Positions 6,600-13,681 of a stretch of 13,681 bases of DNA are shown in pieces (within the stretch, counting starts at the first letter, position 1; each line of letters opens with the position of its first letter). The position numbers and the translations under genes were made by a program. A model generated the notes under the pieces. The model saw only the letters and a list, made by a program, of their open reading frames with translations. It made no database searches and was not told where the DNA came from. The DNA is from CAZVWW01 sp964631265 (lineage in GTDB: Bacteria; Thermotogota; Thermotogae; MWEM01): assembly GCA_964631265.1 (NCBI GenBank), contig CAZVWW010000062.1, positions 1-13,681 on the forward strand, written 5' to 3'.

Positions 6600-6608
6600 T
6601 GATATAAT
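6600..6608 (+). promoter_or_regulatory. Extended -10 promoter of the HD-GYP/DUF3307/GAF-HD-GYP operon
   Basis: TGATATAAT is an exact extended -10, identical to the one before the peptide gene, and lies 64 bp before the ATG at 6673. A -35 at normal spacing is not evident. It is the only strong candidate promoter for the three overlapping genes downstream. Confidence 0.55.
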
Positions 6609-6672
6609 AAGAGTAAATTTGAGTTAATTCATACCTCTTTTTTTGACTACCGGACGGAAGGAATCCTGACGG

Positions 6673-7587
6673 ATGATGTTTAGAATCGATCGTAAGGTGG
6701 CGACTTTCAACAATGTTTTTGCCTTTTTTGAATCGATCAATCGATATTCGGATGATCCTGAGAAGCTGCTCAATTATGTCTGCCATTTTTCTGAAGGGTA
6801 TTTTTCCCTGAAGCAGGTGACGTTTGTTCATGCACGCGAAGAGTCGATTCATAATCCAATGGGACAAATCTATCCGATCCGTGAAAATGATACCGTCATC
6901 GGGTATTTCATGGTGGAAAAACAAACGGAACAACAGGATAAAACAGAGTTTAAAACGACCCTGGACGATTTTTTCTCAGTGGCAACCATCATCATTGAAA
7001 ACGCCTATTTAAAACAAAGGGAAAAGCAGCTGTTTTCGGATATTGTCGATATCCAGCTGAACATGCTGGACGCCCGGACCAAAGGCGGGGAGAAGCATTC
7101 CAAAAACGTTCAATCCCTGGGTTTGTCCATTGCCGGTCGAATGGGCTTTTCCTTAAAAAAGATGGAGGCCCTTAAGATTGGCGGGTTGCTCTTTGATGTG
7201 GGGAAAATCGGTATTCCGGATTATATTCTAAACATGGAAGAACCGATGCCCCCTGAATGTCATCAAATCATTATCAAGCACGTTTATTACGGCAAGGAGA
7301 TCATCGGTAATTTCCATACCATCACCGATGATATACGCGATATCACCTTTTATCATCACGAGCATATTGATGGAAGCGGCTACCCGGAAGGGCTCAAAGG
7401 CGAAGAAATCCCCATGGCGGTTAGAATTATAACCGTTTGTGATGTCTTTTGTGCCATGACAGAACAAAGGATGTATAGAAGCGCATTAAGCCGGGAAGAA
7501 GCGCTTCACAAGGTTCAAAAGCTCTCAAACATCTTTTACGATAAGCAGATCGTTGATTGTCTCGAAGAGGTTTTATCCGGTGGGTGA
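6673..7587 (+). CDS. Degenerate HD-GYP domain protein (HD histidine lost)
   Basis: The 304-residue product has an N-terminal sensor-like region (1-115, GAF-like in outline but not assigned) and an HD-GYP domain (120-300). Most of the HD-GYP frame is preserved: H142 (EKHSKNV), H203 (IKHVYYG), H228-H229 and GSGYPEGLKGEEIP (234-247). The central HD dyad reads F174-D175 in LLFDVGKIGIPD, where LLHDIGKIGIPD is usual, and VADVFDAMT has become VCDVFCAMT (D257 kept). The lost His is a metal ligand in the family, so phosphodiesterase activity is probably weak or absent. A role as c-di-GMP-binding or regulatory partner is more likely. GGAAGGAA (6656-6663) supports the ATG at 6673; a second ATG follows at 6676. 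It overlaps the DUF3307 gene by 8 bp, so translation is probably coupled. Confidence 0.85.
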   Translation: MMFRIDRKVATFNNVFAFFESINRYSDDPEKLLNYVCHFSEGYFSLKQVTFVHAREESIHNPMGQIYPIRENDTVIGYFMVEKQTEQQDKTEFKTTLDDFFSVATIIIENAYLKQREKQLFSDIVDIQLNMLDARTKGGEKHSKNVQSLGLSIAGRMGFSLKKMEALKIGGLLFDVGKIGIPDYILNMEEPMPPECHQIIIKHVYYGKEIIGNFHTITDDIRDITFYHHEHIDGSGYPEGLKGEEIPMAVRIITVCDVFCAMTEQRMYRSALSREEALHKVQKLSNIFYDKQIVDCLEEVLSGG

Positions 7588-8230
7588 TGTCTTCTGGTTG
7601 CTCCTGATGGGGCATTTACTTGGTGATTTTGTCCTTCAAACCTCACGCATAGCCCGCTTTAAAAATTTTAAGGTCAAGGCATTGTTGCTCCATTGCTTGA
7701 TTATCTTCGGGGCAGAACTCATGGCGATTCTTTTCATGTGGACGGTCTACAGTCTTTTTTTGGTATTTTTATTGACGTGTTCTCATTTTTTTGTGGATTA
7801 TATCAAATTGAAATTAAAACATGTTTCTTTCACAAAAGGCGGCTATTATTTTCTGATTGACCAATCACTGCACATCTTTTTTATCTTCTGGATTGCTTTG
7901 TTCATACCACAGGAGAAAACACTTATTCCGGCCGGAATTGCCATTGCATTGGTGGTCGTGGTTCTCAACTCGTATTTCTCCGATATTCTCTTTTATTTGT
8001 TCTCCCCCCGTTCCAGGGAACAACTCTATCGGAGAAACTATCCGGATTATATCTTAAGAGGCATCTCCTTTTTCCCGTTTTTGATTCATCTCCTTTGGGG
8101 CATCGGCTATTTGTTCATTGCCTTTTTTGCACTCCTGCGCTATGAACAGAATAAGAAGATGGTTCTGCAAAAATGCCTCTTCACACTGTTGGTCAACATG
8201 CTTTTCCTTTTCATCTGGAGGCGGTATTGA
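7580..8230 (+). CDS. DUF3307 family multi-pass membrane protein
   Basis: A 216-residue, strongly hydrophobic protein with about six membrane segments. It carries the DUF3307 hallmarks: GHLLGDFVLQ (11-20), H38 in LLLHCL, SHFFVDYIK (68-76) and FLIDQSLH (91-98). These His, Asp and Gln residues recur in the family and suggest a shared site within the membrane, but no reaction is established for it. I chose the GTG at 7580 because AGAGG (7566-7570) precedes it and because family members begin a few residues before HLLGDF. An in-frame TTG at 7553 would add nine residues of no family character. It overlaps the upstream HD-GYP gene by 8 bp (7580-7587) and the downstream one by 1 bp (8230), so all three are likely made together. 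Confidence 0.82.
   Translation: MGDVFWLLLMGHLLGDFVLQTSRIARFKNFKVKALLLHCLIIFGAELMAILFMWTVYSLFLVFLLTCSHFFVDYIKLKLKHVSFTKGGYYFLIDQSLHIFFIFWIALFIPQEKTLIPAGIAIALVVVVLNSYFSDILFYLFSPRSREQLYRRNYPDYILRGISFFPFLIHLLWGIGYLFIAFFALLRYEQNKKMVLQKCLFTLLVNMLFLFIWRRY
8217..8221 (+). promoter_or_regulatory. Shine-Dalgarno site deciding the start at 8230
   Basis: GGAGG ends 8 nt before the ATG at 8230, whose A is also the last base of the preceding TGA. An in-frame ATG at 8173 would overlap the DUF3307 gene by 58 bp without a site of its own. Confidence 0.75.
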
Positions 8231-9306
8231 TGAGAAAGAACGTTTTAAGCGACGAAGAAAGAACTGCCATACTGGCGATCGGCGCCAAACTCAACAGCCG
8301 AAAGAATCTGGAAGACCTCTTGGAAGAGATTCAGTTGAAGATTTGTTCTTATCTCAACGCAGAAGCGGCCTCCATCTTTGTTTACAACGAAGTGGACAAC
8401 ATCATGAATTTTCTGAGCTTGACCGGTGAAGCCAGTCAGGCCATTAAGACCATACAGGTACCCATGTCTTCCATAGCGGGAACCGTCTTTCTCAGTGAAA
8501 AGGCGAAGATTGTTAATGATATTGCCGCCTATAGCGGGCATTTTAAGGGGACTGATAAAAAATCGGGGTTTGTTACCAAAAACCTCATGGCAATCCCCTT
8601 AAAAACGGAGAAAGTGTACGGTGTCCTGGAAATCGTCAACAAACGGGAGGATTTGTTCACCGAGTTCGATTTGGAAGCAGCTGATTTGATCACTCAGTTA
8701 ATCGGATTTAAACTGTCAATGGAATATGAACGCAACCGTTTGGCGGAGCAGATGAAAGCCATGATCGAATCCGTTTCCAGAGCCATTGATCTGCGGGATA
8801 ACTATACCCACCGTCACTCTAAAAACGTGGCTTCCCTGTCAAAAAAGATAGGCGGGATTTACGGTCTGAACAACCAACAACTAAAAGAGATTGAGATAGC
8901 CGCCCTGCTCCACGATTTGGGAAAAATCGGCATCACAGATTCAGTTCTGCAAAAGCCCGGTGTTCTGACTCAAAATGAATACGAGATCATCAAACAACAT
9001 CCCAAAATCGGAAAACAGATTCTTGAAGGAAGCACGGTTATCTCAGAGGCCATCGTCAGAGGCATTGCCGAGCACCATGAAAAGCTGGACGGCTCGGGAT
9101 ATCCCAATGGGTTAAAGGGAGACGCGATCCATCTTTATGCCAAGATCATTGCCATTGCAGACATATTTGACGCCATGTCAAACAAGCGGGTCTACAAAGA
9201 ACCGATGGGCCTTGAACAGGTACTGGTGATAATGGATTCCATGGTACCGGAAACACTGGACAAAAATCTGGTGAGCATTCTTAAAAAGGTCGTGAATGAT
9301 GGATAG
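8230..9306 (+). CDS. GAF/HD-GYP c-di-GMP phosphodiesterase (intact)
   Basis: A 358-residue cytosolic protein with a GAF domain (about 22-165) and a complete HD-GYP domain (172-355). Metal ligands and signatures are all present: H196 (HRHSKNV), H228-D229 (LLHDLGKIGITD), H257 (KQHPKIG), H282-H283 (HHEKLDGSGYP), G290-Y291-P292 and D311 (IADIFDAMS). It should therefore hydrolyse c-di-GMP. The GAF domain contains NKREDLFTEFDLE (137-149), close to the NKxnFx3DE signature of cyclic-nucleotide-binding GAF domains but with Leu where the Glu should follow Asp. Many other GAF domains look similar, so cAMP sensing is only a possibility. It is the last gene of the overlapping trio and would supply the activity missing from the first. 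It converges on the large cyclase gene, 104 bp away. Confidence 0.92.
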   Translation: MRKNVLSDEERTAILAIGAKLNSRKNLEDLLEEIQLKICSYLNAEAASIFVYNEVDNIMNFLSLTGEASQAIKTIQVPMSSIAGTVFLSEKAKIVNDIAAYSGHFKGTDKKSGFVTKNLMAIPLKTEKVYGVLEIVNKREDLFTEFDLEAADLITQLIGFKLSMEYERNRLAEQMKAMIESVSRAIDLRDNYTHRHSKNVASLSKKIGGIYGLNNQQLKEIEIAALLHDLGKIGITDSVLQKPGVLTQNEYEIIKQHPKIGKQILEGSTVISEAIVRGIAEHHEKLDGSGYPNGLKGDAIHLYAKIIAIADIFDAMSNKRVYKEPMGLEQVLVIMDSMVPETLDKNLVSILKKVVNDG

Positions 9307-9410
9307 AGATGTGCCGCTCTTCGCAATGGTTTTCTTGAAGCGCCGTATATCGAAGAGTCACACCTGTTGTAAACTTCCTCTCCCGGACTTGATGCCGGTC
9401 AAAGAACATT

Positions 9411-12400
9411 TCAAATCTCCTCAAGTCTTTTGATTTTTTCTTTGCATTTGATATTTGAGGTTTTTTGGTATTGTTTTCTATAATATGCCAATAATGCCTC
9501 TTTCAGCTTCATTCGTTCCGTTTCATCCAGTCGGTTTCCCGAAAGGGTCAGATAGTCATACCCGATTAACCGTATCAATTCTTCTTTGCCGGTTTCTGCT
9601 TTCAGTTTAGACAAATCCAGCAACCGTTTTTGAATCGCGCTTTCACTCTTTTCAGCCTTGATTTGAATCCGGATATTCTGGATTCGACAAAGCAACGTCT
9701 CATCGCTATCCTTCAAGGCCTGAGAAGCTTCCTCTGCCTTTTCATTCATTCGAAGGGCCTCTTGAAAATTGCTTTCTGATAATTCGATCTCAGCCATATC
9801 GTAATAATCATAAGGTAAATACCGCATATTCCTGATCTCGGTGTTGATTGTTATGGCTTCTGACAGCAGCTTTCTGGCGGTTGTTGTATCTTTGGAATGC
9901 ATGTGATATTTAGCAATACAGCTCAGTGAAATAGCAATCCCCCGTCTGTCTTTTAATGATCTTGATATCTCCAGATTCTGTTGAAAACAATTCAGGGCCT
10001 GCTCATATTCGCCCCGGTCCATATGTATTCTGCCGATTCCTCCCAGGGTAATGGCAATCCCCCGTTTATCACCCAGGCTTCTTGAGATCTCAAGATTTCC
10101 ACGATAGCATCTTAAGGCGTTTTTATAATCGTAGTTCATCAGATAAACGATTCCCATATGCCCCAGGGCGATTCCCTTCTCACGCTTATCGCCTATCTCC
10201 TCGGAGATCTCAAGGTCTTCCCGAAACTTTTCCATGGCCTCTTCAAATCTGTTTGTATCCACGTAAACCATCCCCAGGTTCCCCAGGGCAATGGCCTTCC
10301 CACGGGTATATCTGATTGCTTCAAAGAGTTGGATGGCTTGATGATAACAGTTTTCCGCTTGTTCGTACTCCCCCCGGATCCTATACACAATACCCATATA
10401 GCCGTAGGCAGCCCCCAGCTCCTGTTTGTCGCCATACAGGATGGCAAAATCAAGCCTTTTCTGATAGTACGTCATGGCCAGATCGTACTTTCCCATATAT
10501 CCGTTCACAACGGCCAGGTAATTGTATGCTCTTGACAGCTCCAACTCATCGTTCAATGCCTTTGAGATCTCCAGTTTTTTTTCAAGCATCTCAATCGAAG
10601 ACTGGTAATCTCCCTTGATATAATACTGTTCCCCCAGATAACCACAGACAATGCCCAGTTGTTTTCGATCGTTGTTCTTCTCGCATATTGCCTTTGCTTT
10701 CATATAGCTTTCTGTAGCACCTTTCCAGTCTCCAACCATCTGCATTAGGTACCCCCTGTCGATTAACGGTTCCACCCGTTTTTCGTCTTGCCCGCCTTTT
10801 TCAAGTAACTGTATCAGGATGTCCAGGTGTTTGAGGGCCGTTTCGTTCTCGTATTTTTCCTTTGAAAAGACGATGGCCTTTTTCAGATAAACGATCGCCT
10901 GTGCTTCATCCCCGGCCTTTTCATAATGATTGGCGAGTTCGGTCAAAACAGGGGTCAGATTGTCGCGGTGTAGATGCTCAATCGTTTGTGCAGCGACGTG
11001 ATGCAACTGTTTTAAACGCTTTCGAAGCTGCATTTCATACACGGCATCTCTGAGTAAGGCGTGGTTAAACAGATATTTGATCTCGGAAAAAATCGTCCAA
11101 ACCTGTTCATTTTCTATTTGAGCCATCTGCTTCTTAATTGAGGGAAACGCTTCCGGAGTTTTGTTCTCCGGTTTTACTGTGTTTGTTTCCACGGCGTTTC
11201 TGTATAGGCCGATCATGGCATTCAGTACTCTGATCTCGGATTCTCTTCCAAGCACCGAGGCAAATTGTACAATCTCCTTCAGTTCATTGGAGAGCCGGTC
11301 TATTCTGGCAATGATAATGGATTGTATATCCCCGGGGATCTCGATATCCCTTTTTAACAGGCGGATCTGTTCCACCCCGTTTAGAACCTCTGTTTCCAAA
11401 AGGTCGTTTTCGCGTAAATAATGACAGTATTGTTCGATGTAAAAGGGGTTGTTTTCACTTTTTTCCCGTATAAACTCAAGGAGTTGATCATCCGGTCTTT
11501 TTGTGAGATTGCTTTTCACCAGTTCGGCTAAATCCTCATCTGTAACCTTTTCCAGGGTCATTTCCTCTGTTGGTAAATCCGGATTGAGTGACAAAGAGGG
11601 CTTCGTCCCGTCATCGTTATATCGGGATGAAATGACTGGTAAGATTCGGTAATGTCTTAAATCATTGGAGAGATCTCTTAAAATACGCTTGCTGTCTGTG
11701 TCCATCCAGTGTAAGTCTTCAATAAACAGAAACAACGGCCGAATAAGACTCATTCCCTTGAAAAAATCAGTTACGGCCATTACCGTGTTTTCAAATCTGA
11801 GTTTTGGCTCCAGCTGCTGATAGAGCGAATCTTCAGAATACAATTCAACCAGTGCCGCCAGGAAGGACCGGGTTCTGTTCAGATTCCTGGAAAGGATTTT
11901 TGAAGAAGAGTGGTCTGCCCTTTTAACCGCGTTGAGAAACGTGTCAAAGGATTGGTCGAATGCCATTTTGTTTTGTGCTTCGGAATCTTCGGAAGACTGG
12001 TGGAAAAAATTCCTGAAAAAGGTTTTAAAGGGGTTCATACTCTTTTTTAATATTCCATCACACTGCAAAGTGATGAAGTTGATTCCGGTTGTTTCATTCT
12101 GTTTGAATACTTCGTCAACCAACCGGCTTTTGCCCATGCCCGGTTCTCCATAGAGATACAAGACCCCCTCGGATGAGCCGGTCCTGATAGCGGTGATCTT
12201 GTCGTTTAATCGACTGATCTCGTTCTTTCTTCCGATAAATCGCTTTTGAGCCACAATCTCCCGGGTGTTTTTCCTGAAATCCAAGGGGTCTTTAAACGCC
12301 TGGCCTTTAAACCTTTTTTCTTTTTTGCCTATGAGTTCATAAATCTTAACGGATTTTTTAAACCCTTTAATCGCTTTCTCGCATTTAAACTGAACCTCAT

Positions 12401-13487
12401 GGGTCCTTGAGACTTTTTTTGCAATGAAATCAGAGATAACAATTTTGGAATAGTCTTCCGACATCATTAAGCGTGCGGAAAGATTCACCTTATCTCCAAG
12501 CACCGTATACTCTAAACGCTGTTGCGACCCCACTCGCCCCCAGTAAGCCACACCGGATGTCAAGCCGGCTCTGATCTCGGACGGATGACGCTTTCTCAGT
12601 TCCAGGCTAAAAGCCAATGCCCTTTGCAGATCCCTTTCGTGAGAAACGGGAGCGCCAAATATACAGAGAAGAACATACCCCTTATCTGAAAAATCGACCT
12701 TGTTCAAATAGCCACCGTATTTTTCAGACAGGATGATACTGTCACGAATGACCTCTTCCACATGATTGCCTATCGAAATAAAGACCGAAACGACTCGTCT
12801 AAACTCGCCTGTAAGCTTTGTTGACAGCATCCGATCATCGAAAAAATCTCTGAGCAATCCCGGTTCTATATCAGCTTGGGTTGCGTCTTTCCTGACGCCT
12901 CTCTGATCTTGACCATAAGAACCGGACCTGTCATCGGAACGCCCGTCAGGAAAGAAGCCGTTGTCGCTATCCTTAAAGGCATTAGACGCCAGTGCCTTTA
13001 TACACTTTTCGATGGCATCTCCTGAAAAATAGTAGGCGTTACGCTTTCTTCCATCTGATAGAACCGCTTCAACAATTTTCCATTGAATGGTCCCTGAAGC
13101 CTTTGCGGTCTTAATCTTTATTCTAAATTCCCCGTATTTTGTCTTCTGATAACTTTGCTTTACGACGGCCTCGCGCAGGTTGAACTCTGCTTCGGAAACG
13201 TCTGTCCAACTACATCTGTTTAAGGGGAAGACTGCTGTAAAGGCATCACCTGCAAATGTGGAAATAAACCCATGCCTCTCATAAACCGCTTGGATCATGG
13301 GTGTAAAGACCCTCAGTAAGATATCCGATAGAATCTCAGCTCCTTCTTTGGAATGCTTCATCAATTCCCCGGTTATTCGGGTGAAGCCCGTTAAATCAGC
13401 AAAAAGAACATACGACTTGAACTGACCCTCAAGTACCCCTTCAGAGTAGTTTTTCAGGATATACTCCGGAATCTGATTCGTTTTCAT
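9411..13487 (-). CDS. Soluble-adenylyl-cyclase-like dual cyclase-ATPase-TPR protein
   Basis: A 1358-residue protein with no membrane span. Its domain order is that of mammalian soluble adenylyl cyclase (cyclase C1, cyclase C2, NTPase, TPR), a layout also known in bacteria. C1 (about 24-170) has both metal Asp positions, D31 in FADLTGFT and D81 in AGDAF, but E160 and K164 sit where the transition-state Asn and Arg belong. C2 (230-388) has Ser238 at the first metal position but keeps N335 and R339 (EYTVLGDKVNLSARL). The two halves thus complement each other to form one active site. Thr77 stands where a base-recognising Lys is usual and T328 fits adenylyl cyclases, so ATP is likely but not certain. 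The ATPase has Walker A GEPGMGKS (447-454), Walker B LFLFIEDLHWMD (585-596) and helical-bundle segments to about 850. TPR units with a 40-residue period run about 850-1200. AGAGGGG supports the ATG at 13487-13485. It should make cAMP under control of a ligand or partner held by the ATPase/TPR part. Confidence 0.9.
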   Translation of the reverse strand: MKTNQIPEYILKNYSEGVLEGQFKSYVLFADLTGFTRITGELMKHSKEGAEILSDILLRVFTPMIQAVYERHGFISTFAGDAFTAVFPLNRCSWTDVSEAEFNLREAVVKQSYQKTKYGEFRIKIKTAKASGTIQWKIVEAVLSDGRKRNAYYFSGDAIEKCIKALASNAFKDSDNGFFPDGRSDDRSGSYGQDQRGVRKDATQADIEPGLLRDFFDDRMLSTKLTGEFRRVVSVFISIGNHVEEVIRDSIILSEKYGGYLNKVDFSDKGYVLLCIFGAPVSHERDLQRALAFSLELRKRHPSEIRAGLTSGVAYWGRVGSQQRLEYTVLGDKVNLSARLMMSEDYSKIVISDFIAKKVSRTHEVQFKCEKAIKGFKKSVKIYELIGKKEKRFKGQAFKDPLDFRKNTREIVAQKRFIGRKNEISRLNDKITAIRTGSSEGVLYLYGEPGMGKSRLVDEVFKQNETTGINFITLQCDGILKKSMNPFKTFFRNFFHQSSEDSEAQNKMAFDQSFDTFLNAVKRADHSSSKILSRNLNRTRSFLAALVELYSEDSLYQQLEPKLRFENTVMAVTDFFKGMSLIRPLFLFIEDLHWMDTDSKRILRDLSNDLRHYRILPVISSRYNDDGTKPSLSLNPDLPTEEMTLEKVTDEDLAELVKSNLTKRPDDQLLEFIREKSENNPFYIEQYCHYLRENDLLETEVLNGVEQIRLLKRDIEIPGDIQSIIIARIDRLSNELKEIVQFASVLGRESEIRVLNAMIGLYRNAVETNTVKPENKTPEAFPSIKKQMAQIENEQVWTIFSEIKYLFNHALLRDAVYEMQLRKRLKQLHHVAAQTIEHLHRDNLTPVLTELANHYEKAGDEAQAIVYLKKAIVFSKEKYENETALKHLDILIQLLEKGGQDEKRVEPLIDRGYLMQMVGDWKGATESYMKAKAICEKNNDRKQLGIVCGYLGEQYYIKGDYQSSIEMLEKKLEISKALNDELELSRAYNYLAVVNGYMGKYDLAMTYYQKRLDFAILYGDKQELGAAYGYMGIVYRIRGEYEQAENCYHQAIQLFEAIRYTRGKAIALGNLGMVYVDTNRFEEAMEKFREDLEISEEIGDKREKGIALGHMGIVYLMNYDYKNALRCYRGNLEISRSLGDKRGIAITLGGIGRIHMDRGEYEQALNCFQQNLEISRSLKDRRGIAISLSCIAKYHMHSKDTTTARKLLSEAITINTEIRNMRYLPYDYYDMAEIELSESNFQEALRMNEKAEEASQALKDSDETLLCRIQNIRIQIKAEKSESAIQKRLLDLSKLKAETGKEELIRLIGYDYLTLSGNRLDETERMKLKEALLAYYRKQYQKTSNIKCKEKIKRLEEI
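9961..10580 (-). repeat. 120-bp coding repeats of the TPR array
   Basis: The TPR segment repeats in DNA with a 120-nt period (40 codons). GAGATCTC-type strings recur at 9964, 10084, 10204 and 10564. The best pair encodes NLEISRSLGDKRGIAI and NLEISRSLKDRRGIAI (residues about 1131-1146 and 1171-1186), suggesting recent unit duplication. Confidence 0.7.
12886..12955. repeat. Inverted repeat inside the C1-C2 linker of the cyclase gene
   Basis: TCTTTCCTGACG (12886-12897) is the exact complement of CGTCAGGAAAGA (12944-12955), 46 bp apart. The span falls in the Asp/Gly/Ser/Arg-rich, probably disordered linker (residues about 178-200, FFPDGRSDDRSGSYGQ). Its middle holds GGACCTGTC, the core seen in the intergenic palindromes. 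Confidence 0.55.
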
Positions 13488-13538
13488 CGCTTAGATCCCC
13501 TCTTTTCAGAAGATGCCTGACCGTTCTTAAATATCTAT

Positions 13539-13547
13539 ATTATAACA
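13539..13547 (-). promoter_or_regulatory. Extended -10 promoter of the cyclase gene
   Basis: Read on the minus strand, TGTTATAAT is an exact extended -10 (TGnTATAAT) about 52 bp before the ATG at 13487. TTGAAG (13565-13560) is a possible -35 at a short spacing of 15 bp. Confidence 0.55.
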
Positions 13548-13580
13548 TTTTTCGACTGACTTCAACCCCCATTTTCTTTT

Positions 13581-13601
13581 CAACGGGGACGGTCCCCGTT
13601 G
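13581..13601. repeat. Perfect 21-bp GC palindrome (REP-like)
   Basis: Arm CAACGGGGAC (13581-13590), a central G, and the exact complementary arm (13592-13601). It abuts the second copy of the dispersed repeat and lies upstream of the cyclase promoter. No T-run follows on either strand. Confidence 0.75.
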
Positions 13602-13605
13602 TTGA

Positions 13606-13681
13606 TTTTCTGAAGCGTTCGGAGCTGGGAAAGACTGTCAGTACCAAGAACAAAAGCGACTTGTTTTACAAAAATCTCTGA
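13606..13681. repeat. Dispersed ~75-bp repeat, copy B (reaches the window edge)
   Basis: The sequence matches 2642-2716 as described for that copy. Several frames are open through it. The plus frame ends in a TGA exactly at the window edge (FLKRSELGKTVSTKN...). The minus frame, 13681 down to a TGA at 13582-13580, reads FVLGTDSLSQLRTLQK and then through the palindrome as NNGDRPR. A partial gene here cannot be ruled out on either strand. Confidence 0.65.

Noticed and set aside
6367..6627. 86-codon plus-strand frame in the divergent spacer
   Set aside because: Poor ribosome-binding site, no domain character, and it reads through the palindrome at 6560 and the operon promoter at 6600.
6093..6672. 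c-di-GMP riboswitch in the leaders of the HD-GYP genes
   Set aside because: None of the conserved GEMM-type core strings could be found; only simple hairpins are present.
7553..7579. TTG start for DUF3307
   Set aside because: The GTG at 7580 has the better-placed site and matches the family's usual N-terminus.
8173..8229. Upstream ATG for the GAF/HD-GYP gene
   Set aside because: It would overlap DUF3307 by 58 bp with no ribosome-binding site; GGAGG at 8217 fits 8230.
9307..9410. Bidirectional terminator between the convergent operon and cyclase gene
   Set aside because: Only CTCTTCG/CGAAGAG far apart and a 4-bp CCGG stem are seen, with no T-run; too weak to call.
1..13681. CRISPR array, tRNA, rRNA, integrase or complete insertion sequence
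   Set aside because: No regularly spaced short repeats with spacers, no RNA gene signatures and no transposase or integrase reading frame were found.

Overview
The window looks like accessory chromosome of a free-living Gram-negative bacterium with heavy investment in nucleotide second messengers. No rRNA, tRNA, phage or housekeeping gene is present, so taxonomy rests on weak cues. These are a cyclase-ATPase-TPR giant protein, HD-GYP proteins, a Nif11-type leader peptide and short GC-rich palindromes between genes in AT-rich spacers. Desulfobacterota or Spirochaetota would fit, but this is inference only.

Layout. The left edge (1-186) carries an open frame of undecidable strand. At 397-675 lies a small, apparently monocistronic gene for a Nif11-class (double-glycine) peptide precursor, with its own extended -10 promoter and a clear terminator. 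The 560 bp after it hold a palindromic repeat and a start-less reading frame on the minus strand (1155-868) that looks like a gene remnant. A MerR regulator fused to a zinc ribbon and a methyltransferase-like domain follows (1233-2498). After it comes a repeat-rich spacer with GC hairpins and one copy of a dispersed ~75-bp repeat.

The rest is signalling. A PAS-GGDEF diguanylate cyclase (2853-4286, +) faces, tail to tail, a membrane-bound HD-GYP phosphodiesterase (4305-6092, -). After a 580-bp divergent spacer, three overlapping plus-strand genes form a tight operon: an HD-GYP protein that has lost the HD histidine (6673-7587), a DUF3307 membrane protein (7580-8230) and a GAF/HD-GYP protein with all metal ligands (8230-9306). 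Converging on it is a 1358-residue protein (13487-9411, -) with two class III nucleotide cyclase domains, an AAA-type ATPase and a long TPR array. This is the domain order of mammalian soluble adenylyl cyclase. The right edge carries a perfect 21-bp palindrome and the second copy of the dispersed repeat.

How it fits together. The GGDEF protein should make c-di-GMP and two HD-GYP proteins should degrade it. The degenerate HD-GYP is best read as a regulatory or binding partner of the intact one in its operon. The large cyclase would add cAMP or a related cyclic nucleotide. Whether the two messengers are coupled cannot be seen from sequence. The best candidates for something undescribed are the HD-GYP*/DUF3307/GAF-HD-GYP operon, the orphan Nif11 precursor, and the MerR-zinc ribbon-methyltransferase fusion.
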